A stretch of 10,677 nt of DNA, taken from positions 1 through 10,677 of the forward strand of contig CAZVWH010000095.1 of NCBI GenBank assembly GCA_964631175.1, given 5' to 3'. The notes under the pieces were generated by a model. That model was not told where the DNA came from. It was given only the letters and a program-made list of their open reading frames with translations, and did not search any database. Below, piece by piece: positions 6,630 through 10,677 of this stretch. Position 1 is the stretch's first letter. Every line of letters starts with the position of its first letter. Both the position numbers and the translations under genes were made by a program. The stretch is from CAZVWH01 sp964631175. Its GTDB lineage: Bacteria; Planctomycetota; Phycisphaerae; Sedimentisphaerales; Anaerobacaceae.

Positions 6630-7387
6630 TCAGATAACTTCAATACGATTTTCTGTTCGTCACTATGGTTTGACTGTATCGCCGAAGGCATAGTATCAAC
6701 ATCGGCGTCCCACCATTTTAGCTTAACGAAATTATCACCGATCCGGACGACCCTAAAACCGTTTATCAAATCCCCTTCATAGAGGATTTTGTCATCGATC
6801 ATACAGCAGGCGCTCTGCTCAGCTTGCATCTTTATAATGCTCTTCAGTTGCATTTGCTTTGCTTTTTGTCTTATCTGCTGCTGTCTGAACATCTCGGCAT
6901 TAATTTCGCTGACACTATCTTCCGGTTCAGCGTTAATTGTTCCGCTTAACGGATTCAAAAACAGCTCAAGCTCAAACGGATTTTTTGTGAGCTCGTTGAC
7001 CTGTACCTGTAGCACACTCGAAAACTCATAAAATTTCTTAACGATCTTGTCCATTCGGCCAAACATTTCTGAGTTAGCGCCGGTGAGCTGGGCGATAGCA
7101 ACCTCAATCTGTGTTTGGTCTTTGTCGTTCGCAGATGCCAATGCTGTCTGTGGAGTGCTCTTTTTTATCATAAACCAGAGGCATAAGAGTCCTATGCAAA
7201 ATAGAGCAGCAACCAACATGGTGCTCTTGCGGACATTCTTACCCTTAGCTGCTACGGTTAGATATTCCTGATTTTGTGCTTCTTTAGACGTTCCGGAGCC
7301 GGCTCCTTCAGGCTGCATTTGTGGGTCAGCGGGCGTCGGTGTGTGCATTATAGAAGCATCGCCCTTTTCACGTAAAAAAGATAGCAT
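6626..7387 (-). CDS. PilP/GspC-like bitopic alignment protein
   Basis: This 253-residue protein fills the PilP position, between pilO and pilB. The N-terminal 52 residues are cytoplasmic, Pro/Gly/Gln-rich. A single membrane helix spans about 56-73 (MLVAALFCIGLLCLWFMI). A periplasmic linker with helical, Gln/Lys-rich character (about 160-190) follows. The C-terminal domain, about 183-253, has the pattern LKSIIKMQ…MIDDKILYEGDLINGFRVVRIGDNFVKLKW…IVLKL. It resembles the small beta-domain of PilP and the HR domain of GspC/GspB. There is no lipobox, unlike classical PilP. I chose ATG at 7387 because GGAG lies 7 bases upstream. A TTG six bases earlier (7393) would be only 2 bases from that site. The assignment rests on position and fold pattern, not on strong similarity. 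Confidence 0.7.
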   Translation of the reverse strand: MLSFLREKGDASIMHTPTPADPQMQPEGAGSGTSKEAQNQEYLTVAAKGKNVRKSTMLVAALFCIGLLCLWFMIKKSTPQTALASANDKDQTQIEVAIAQLTGANSEMFGRMDKIVKKFYEFSSVLQVQVNELTKNPFELELFLNPLSGTINAEPEDSVSEINAEMFRQQQIRQKAKQMQLKSIIKMQAEQSACCMIDDKILYEGDLINGFRVVRIGDNFVKLKWWDADVDTMPSAIQSNHSDEQKIVLKLSE

Positions 7388-7394
7388 AATCAAA

Positions 7395-7398
7395 CTCC
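7395..7398 (-). promoter_or_regulatory. ribosome binding site GGAG deciding the PilP-like start
   Basis: GGAG on the minus strand is followed by 7 bases and then ATG at 7387. This supports that start over the TTG at 7393. It lies just beyond the foldback repeat. Confidence 0.65.
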
Positions 7399-7404
7399 AT
7401 CATA

Positions 7405-7505
7405 GTTGGTTATTAGTTATTGGTTATCAAATAACCATTTAACCAGTCCCTTGGGGACCAGTTACCAGTTACCATTTACCATTTAACCAATTACCGTTTA
7501 ACTGG
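7405..7505. repeat. AT-rich foldback repeat between pilO and the pilP-like gene
   Basis: On the minus strand this begins inside the last codons of pilO (CCAGTTAA, stop at 7500-7498). It continues with GGTAATTGGTTAAATGG, tandem GGTAACT units and the centre GGTCCCCAAGGGAC. It ends with AATGGTTATTTGATAACC and AATAACC units. The two halves are largely complementary, so the mRNA could fold back on itself. It shares an exact 31-bp block, inverted, with 2024-2054. Confidence 0.85.
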
Positions 7506-8037
7506 TTTTGTGCTGAAAAAATATACTCACAATAAAGTCGGCTGTCACTTGGCCCTCGGCTTGTTTTTTCTTATTCAATTGGAGCTGGCGAATCTTCGTT
7601 ATTCGCGGCAGCTTTTCAAGCTCTAAAAGGAACGAGTAAAACGAATTAAAATTCCCTTCCAATTCCATTTTTAGCGGCTGTTCCACGTAGCCACCGTTAT
7701 CTTTTGTATCGAGCGTTCTAATTGTCTTGGGCTGTAAGCCCCTTTTCTGAGCGATTACAGTGACATCGTGAAGCACCCTGTCAATTTCGCTCGATGGAGG
7801 CAGTCTGCTCTCGAAAAACTTGATTGCCTCCTCCACCTGCGTAAGCTTGCTTGAGAGGCTGTTCTTTGCAGCCGTTTTGACATTTTGTAGCTCCTGCAAT
7901 TTGGCCTTTTTCTCATCCCTTTGTTGCCTTTTTTCCGCTAAATACTTGTTGGCTGGCTTAATCATATATTGGTAACCAACAATAATTGTGCCTGTCAGCA
8001 AAATAAAAAACACAGCCTTTCTAAAACCGCTTGTCAT
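7498..8037 (-). CDS. pilO: type IV pilus inner-membrane alignment protein PilO
   Basis: This 179-residue bitopic protein has a membrane helix at about 8-25 (AVFFILLTGTIIVGYQYM). A charged coiled coil follows (about 30-78, rich in K/E/Q). The compact ferredoxin-like periplasmic domain contains the strongly PilO-like segment PLKMELEGNFNSFYSFLLEL (121-140) followed by EKLPRITKI. PilO pairs with PilN in the periplasm and transmits between PilM/ATPase and PilP/secretin. GAGGT lies 7 bases before the ATG. The final codons HKTS-stop are formed by the start of the AT-rich repeat that fills the next gap. A slightly different native C-terminus may have been replaced. The length is near the family's usual 180-210. 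Confidence 0.9.
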   Translation of the reverse strand: MTSGFRKAVFFILLTGTIIVGYQYMIKPANKYLAEKRQQRDEKKAKLQELQNVKTAAKNSLSSKLTQVEEAIKFFESRLPPSSEIDRVLHDVTVIAQKRGLQPKTIRTLDTKDNGGYVEQPLKMELEGNFNSFYSFLLELEKLPRITKIRQLQLNKKKQAEGQVTADFIVSIFFQHKTS

Positions 8038-8058
8038 GTTTTTGACCTCATTTTATTT

Positions 8059-8132
8059 GTTGGTAACTGGCGATTGGTAATTGGTTATTAAATAACCATT
8101 TAACCGGTTACCAGTTACCATTTAACCAATTA
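8059..8132. repeat. AT-rich foldback repeat between pilN and pilO
   Basis: On the minus strand this follows directly on the pilN stop (TTTTAA at 8135-8130). It runs ATTGGTTAAATGGTAACTGG, then TAACCGGTTAAATGG, then TTATTTAATAACC and AATTACC/GTTACC units. It has the same order of units as 7405-7505 but lacks the CCCCAAGGGA centre. The halves are complementary. It stops before the pilO ribosome binding site. Confidence 0.85.
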
Positions 8133-8849
8133 AAAGCCACGTGATGTATTTTCACGCTCAGTTCGAATCCCATCTATGACCTCCTCAGAGAGATGAATAT
8201 CACTTCTAAGCATAGCTTTCAGCTTGAATTGTCTGAACGATGTTTGCTCTATTTTGTGCTCTTTTGATTCCACAAGAGCAACGTTGCGCAGCAAACTGGA
8301 GCTACTGAGGCGTTCGATATATTCTGCGACCTGAAGGTCGCTTGGAGCTATGCCGCCGATATCTATATGCGTTTCGGACCCGCCAAGGCGGGCTAAGCCT
8401 GTTTGCTGAGCCTGCCTTTGGTGGGTCTTATTTGCCTGAGCCGCCTGGTATTTATTTGTTGTTGGTTGGTTAGCTTGTTTGACCTCTTTTTGCACCATAT
8501 ACAGCCGTAACAACGAGACCCCTGCCGGCAGGTTGTTTGTTAATGACGCCAGCAAAACACTCCTCGGCACCGGTTCAAACAATTGAGTGGTTGTAAGTGC
8601 TGTTTTCATCATCTCCTTTTGCTTGGCTTGCAGCTTGCTAAGTTTCTTTAGATCTTCTTGCTCCTGGGCCATCTTCGCATCTATACGCGCGACCTCATGG
8701 CGAAGGACACTCTGTCGTATCTTGATGGAGACAAATAATCCTCCCAACGCTGTCATCACCACTGCAAGCAGGATAAGACACATCAGATTTGTTCTTTGTG
8801 ATTCGCTGCTCTGAACGTAATCATCCGGCACAAAGTTTATATTGAGCAT
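8130..8849 (-). CDS. pilN: type IV pilus inner-membrane alignment protein PilN
   Basis: This 239-residue bitopic protein starts MLNINFVPDDY. That short cytoplasmic tail corresponds to the conserved N(L)LP segment which PilM binds in characterised systems. A membrane helix lies at about 21-43. A coiled coil follows (about 46-85), then a PilN-type periplasmic domain split by a Gln/Ala/Thr-rich stretch (about 121-158). Two palindromic repeats help encode that stretch: 8411-8425 (residues 142-147) and 8379-8392 (ARLGG, 153-157). The second half resumes with HIDIGGIAPSDLQVAEYIERL, typical of PilN. A weak GGGA lies 8 bases before ATG. The stop codon abuts the AT-rich repeat. The protein is longer than the usual 180-210 residues, and the repeat-derived insert accounts for much of the difference. 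Confidence 0.88.
   Translation of the reverse strand: MLNINFVPDDYVQSSESQRTNLMCLILLAVVMTALGGLFVSIKIRQSVLRHEVARIDAKMAQEQEDLKKLSKLQAKQKEMMKTALTTTQLFEPVPRSVLLASLTNNLPAGVSLLRLYMVQKEVKQANQPTTNKYQAAQANKTHQRQAQQTGLARLGGSETHIDIGGIAPSDLQVAEYIERLSSSSLLRNVALVESKEHKIEQTSFRQFKLKAMLRSDIHLSEEVIDGIRTERENTSRGF
8379..8425. repeat. two CCCGCC/GGCGGG-type palindromes inside pilN
   Basis: CCCGCC-AA-GGCGGG (8379-8392) encodes ARLGG (153-157). A degenerate CCTGCC-TTT-GGTGGG (8411-8425) with two wobble pairs encodes THQRQA (142-147). They lie 18 bases apart within the low-complexity insert that splits the PilN periplasmic domain. Confidence 0.65.
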
Positions 8850-8865
8850 TTTATTAATCCCATTA

Positions 8866-8907
8866 GGATAATTGGTAATTGGTTATTGAGTTACCATTTA
8901 ACCAATT
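8866..8907. repeat. short AT-rich foldback repeat at the pilM stop codon
   Basis: On the minus strand ATTGGTTAAATGGTAACTC is followed by AATAACC-AATTACC-AATTATCC. The pilM stop TAA (8900-8898) lies inside the first unit, so the last two PilM residues (Ile-Gly) are repeat-encoded. This is the shortest of the four copies and lacks the central block. Confidence 0.8.
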
Positions 8908-9950
8908 GACAAGCTAAGGCCAAAGGCGGTAGCCCAGCTTGCGTTACAATTTCTTCTGTCTATCTCCGAACGGTAAGGGTCAGATATTTTCACTGCGGCT
9001 AAACAATCCCCAATTTGAGCCTGGATATTCATTTGCCTTGCTATTGTTTTGCAGATACCCGTATCGACTGCAGGGCCACAAAGAAAAATCAGCCGTTCTA
9101 TTTGAGCACCCGGATGCATGGATGCGAACCGGCTTCTACAGGTATTCAGCTCGAACACCAATCTTGTCACCGCCTTTTCATCGTCAAGCTGCTTTACTCC
9201 CATTAGTATCGAACAGGCAAAAAGCAGCCTGTTATGACGACAAATAGCAAGATTCATATAGCTTGTTCCTATATCCAGGAGCATCACAACGGCTTGGAGA
9301 TCGGCTTTGCGCCTGCCGAAGAATCTTGCATAGCAGTTTGTAAGCGCCACAGGCCAGGCGCCCATAGACTTAACCGTCAAGCCTGCCTTTTCATATATTG
9401 CCAGGTGTCTGTTAATAATTTTACGCTCAGTTGCCATAACCAGAACGCTATCCTGTCCTATAGTGACGTACTGCAACATTGCATCATCAGGTTCAAAGGG
9501 CAGTTTCTGTTTTATTTTTGAAAAGACAGTCTCTGACATCTTATCATCATTATTAGTCCTTGCTCTTTGGTTTCGATTTTGTAACTTCTCAAGAAGCGCC
9601 GGTTCCATTGTTACGTGCTCGACGAACACTTCACCCGCAGGCACTGCCGCTATGACGCTTTTGCCATAAAATCTATGGTCTGCCGTTGCCTGCCGTATGG
9701 CCTCAACGGCCCATTTCTGCCAGGCGACGCTGCCGGCTTCGATACCTTCAGGACGACTTTCATTTCTGCCGGCAAGCAAGCACACGCCCTTTTCAGTATT
9801 TGTAAGCTGAGCTAAATACAGGTTGTCGTCACCGATGTCCACACCGATGGATCCCGTCTTGAGATGTGGACTAAGCCATCCCTGCACAGCATGGCTTACG
9901 CCATTACGACAGGTTGAAAGATATGCCCTGTTTTTCAAAAACCAAACCAT
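8898..9950 (-). CDS. pilM: type IV pilus actin-like assembly protein PilM
   Basis: This 350-residue cytoplasmic protein has the ASKHA (FtsA/actin-like) fold. It docks on the N-terminus of PilN. From ATG at 9950, phosphate-1 is SIGVDIGDDNLYLAQL (34-49) and phosphate-2 is LLDIGTSYMNLAI (224-236). The adenosine motif is LIFLCGPAV (287-295). The segment ATERKIINRHLAIYEKAGL (173-191) and the C-terminal WATAFGLSL (339-347) match the PilM pattern. The frame stays open to a TTG at 10088, which would add 46 residues. That extra part is basic, crosses two palindromic repeats (DPPRRI, CPPWQT) and has no PilM-like content, so I prefer 9950. Neither start has a convincing ribosome binding site. The stop codon lies within an AT-rich repeat. 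It is the first gene of the operon. Confidence 0.9.
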   Translation of the reverse strand: MVWFLKNRAYLSTCRNGVSHAVQGWLSPHLKTGSIGVDIGDDNLYLAQLTNTEKGVCLLAGRNESRPEGIEAGSVAWQKWAVEAIRQATADHRFYGKSVIAAVPAGEVFVEHVTMEPALLEKLQNRNQRARTNNDDKMSETVFSKIKQKLPFEPDDAMLQYVTIGQDSVLVMATERKIINRHLAIYEKAGLTVKSMGAWPVALTNCYARFFGRRKADLQAVVMLLDIGTSYMNLAICRHNRLLFACSILMGVKQLDDEKAVTRLVFELNTCRSRFASMHPGAQIERLIFLCGPAVDTGICKTIARQMNIQAQIGDCLAAVKISDPYRSEIDRRNCNASWATAFGLSLSIG

Positions 9951-9981
9951 GCTAATTTTGCTCGCAGAAGCACATATCGTA

Positions 9982-9997
9982 GTCTGCCATGGCGGAC
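9982..9997. repeat. GTCTGCC/GGCGGAC palindrome
   Basis: GTCTGCC-AT-GGCGGAC forms a 7-bp stem with one G-T wobble. It lies 32 bases before the preferred pilM start. It would encode CPPWQT if translation began at 10088. Confidence 0.65.
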
Positions 9998-10024
9998 AGG
10001 CACGTAACTGTTGTATTAATTTAA

Positions 10025-10038
10025 TCCGCCTCGGCGGA
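10025..10038. repeat. TCCGCC/GGCGGA palindrome
   Basis: TCCGCC-TC-GGCGGA is a perfect 6-bp stem upstream of pilM. It would encode DPPRRI in the extended pilM frame. The complementary-loop version (GA loop) recurs at 10188-10201. Confidence 0.7.
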
Positions 10039-10150
10039 TCAGCCTTTGTGCATAGAGGCTTCCGCCTGTTGTCATATCGTCTTTCCAAGCTTATAGTGGT
10101 ATTGAATCACCTAGATGCGCTCATCTGGAGATAAGTTTGTTTCCATCTAA

Positions 10151-10180
10151 AATATATGAAATAAGATGCCAGCCGGCCAA
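10151..10180 (-). promoter_or_regulatory. possible sigma-70-type promoter of the pilus operon
   Basis: On the minus strand TTGGCC (10180-10175) is separated by 18 bases from TATATT (10156-10151). The -10 matches five of six consensus bases, the -35 three of six. It would give a leader of about 190 bases to ATG 9950 that contains two hairpin-forming palindromes. Assigned by eye only. Confidence 0.35.
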
Positions 10181-10187
10181 ACACTGG

Positions 10188-10236
10188 TCCGCCGAGGCGG
10201 ATTAGAACATTACTTCACGGCCCGCCTTTGGCGGGC
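10188..10236. repeat. two GC-rich palindromes upstream of the promoter
   Basis: TCCGCC-GA-GGCGGA (10188-10201) and GCCCGCC-TTT-GGCGGGC (10220-10236) are perfect stems of 6 and 7 bp. They belong to the same family as the palindromes inside pilN, pilB and pilC. Confidence 0.75.
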
Positions 10237-10365
10237 TGAAAGCTCACTGGGCTTCCGATAAAATGCTTAGATTGAGAAGTTAGATTGGTTTTTGGTACAC
10301 GTTTGAGACTAATCTTTACTGCTTTTTAATCAAAAATATTTCAATAAAAATAATTTTAAAAAATT

Positions 10366-10520
10366 GTAACCGTTCACGGGGCAAATGTGGCATTTTATGT
10401 CATTGCGAGGTCTGCCTTTGGCGGACCGTGGCAATCTCAATCGTTACATTTTAGATTGCTTCGTCGTAAAACTCCTCGCAATGACCCCAAAAACGCGACT
10501 TATACCCCGTGAACGTTTAC
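10366..10520. repeat. 155-bp foldback (MITE-like) element containing two REP units
   Basis: The terminal inverted repeats are GTAACCGTTCACGGGG (10366-10381) and CCCCGTGAACGTTTAC (10505-10520), with one mismatch in 16. Inside lies a perfect 12-bp inverted repeat, GTCATTGCGAGG (10399-10410) and CCTCGCAATGAC (10474-10485). Further in is GCAATCT/AGATTGC (10431-10437, 10453-10459). A hairpin GGTCTGCC-TTT-GGCGGACC with one wobble (10409-10427) sits in one arm. It thus holds two head-to-head REP units. No coding capacity and no clear target-site duplication are visible. Confidence 0.75.
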
Positions 10521-10574
10521 GAAAAATTGAATTGTGCCTAAGAGTTTCTACTGCTCTGTTGAAAAGATACCAGG

Positions 10575-10677
10575 TCATTTCGACCGAAGCCCCCATTTAT
10601 ACTTTCGCCCGCTGCCCCGCCTTGCGTCGTAAGACGCAGGGGCAAGCAGAAAGCACGGGGGCGAAGTGGAGAAATCT
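10575..10677. repeat. REP-like element, TCATTTCGACC…GGAGAAATCT family
   Basis: It begins TCATTTCGACCGAAGC (10575-10590) and ends GCGAAGTGGAGAAATCT at the last base of the window. Between are nested arms: GCCCCC and GGGGGC outermost, then GCCCC (10614-10618) with GGGGC (10639-10643), then TGCGTC-GTAA-GACGCA (10623-10638). The ends match a dispersed repeat class I know from other bacteria. The element may extend past the window. Confidence 0.65.

Larger units (their letters stand above)
9951..10677. other. gene-free, repeat-dense region upstream of pilM
   Basis: If pilM starts at 9950, about 730 bases precede it without a credible gene. They contain a possible promoter (10151-10180), four short palindromes (9982-9997, 10025-10038, 10188-10201, 10220-10236), a 155-bp foldback element (10366-10520) and a second REP-like element (10575-10677). 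Bases 10260-10365 are AT-rich and show nothing I can assign. Confidence 0.6.

Noticed and set aside
7405..8907. CRISPR array
   Set aside because: The TAACCAGTTACC-type units are short, irregular and lack constant-length spacers. They are split by genes, and no cas gene is present.
864..9950. Pure type II secretion (gsp) operon
   Set aside because: PilT and PilM/PilN/PilO-type proteins point to a type IV pilus. GspD, GspG, GspK and GspM are absent. The pilP-like gene keeps some ambiguity.
10366..10520. Rho-independent terminator upstream of pilM
   Set aside because: The arms are far apart and no T-run follows on either strand. The nested inverted repeats fit a mobile element better.

Overview
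The window is an operon for the inner-membrane machinery of a type IV pilus, or the closely related type II secretion/pseudopilus apparatus. It reads right to left on the minus strand. The bacterium is probably an uncultured, repeat-rich one of moderate GC. A planctomycete of the Phycisphaerae/Sedimentisphaerales kind is my best guess, from the gene order and the palindromic repeats, but the sequence alone does not prove it. No transposase, phage gene or CRISPR array is visible.

Layout in transcription order. A gene-free, repeat-packed region (10677 to about 9951) holds a possible promoter near 10151-10180. It is followed by pilM (9950-8898, with a possible upstream start at 10088), pilN (8849-8130), pilO (8037-7498), a pilP/gspC-like gene (7387-6626), pilB/gspE (6629-4656), pilT (4557-3445), pilC/gspF (3433-2147), a PilV/GspI-like prepilin (2127-1516) and a PilW/GspJ-like prepilin (1352-864). 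A hairpin (827-858) ends the run. A separately promoted tRNA-Val(GAC) (748-675) comes next. The last 674 bases (674-1) have no recognisable gene but hold a perfect 30-bp palindrome and REP-like units.

How the genes work together. PilM (cytoplasmic actin-like protein), PilN and PilO (bitopic inner-membrane proteins) and the PilP/GspC-like protein form the alignment subcomplex. It links the ATPases and the platform protein PilC to the outer membrane. PilB drives assembly, PilT drives retraction, and the two type III-signal proteins look like minor pilins. The major pilin, PilQ secretin and PilD peptidase are not in the window.

The unusual part is the density of short repeats placed in and against these genes. 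(1) An AT-rich foldback family built from TAACCAGTTACC/TTGGTTA units sits at the 3' ends of pilM, pilN and pilO, where it lies on or against each stop codon. A fourth copy is embedded in frame in the PilV prepilin leader. (2) Palindromes of the form TCCGCC-NNN-GGCGGA lie between genes and in frame inside pilN, pilB and pilC. (3) REP-like elements with ends TCATTGCGAG/GCAATCT or TCATTTCGA/GAAATCT flank the operon, and one lies inside a 155-bp foldback with 16-bp terminal inverted repeats. The pilus genes are recognisable textbook families. The repeat biology is what deserves a second look.
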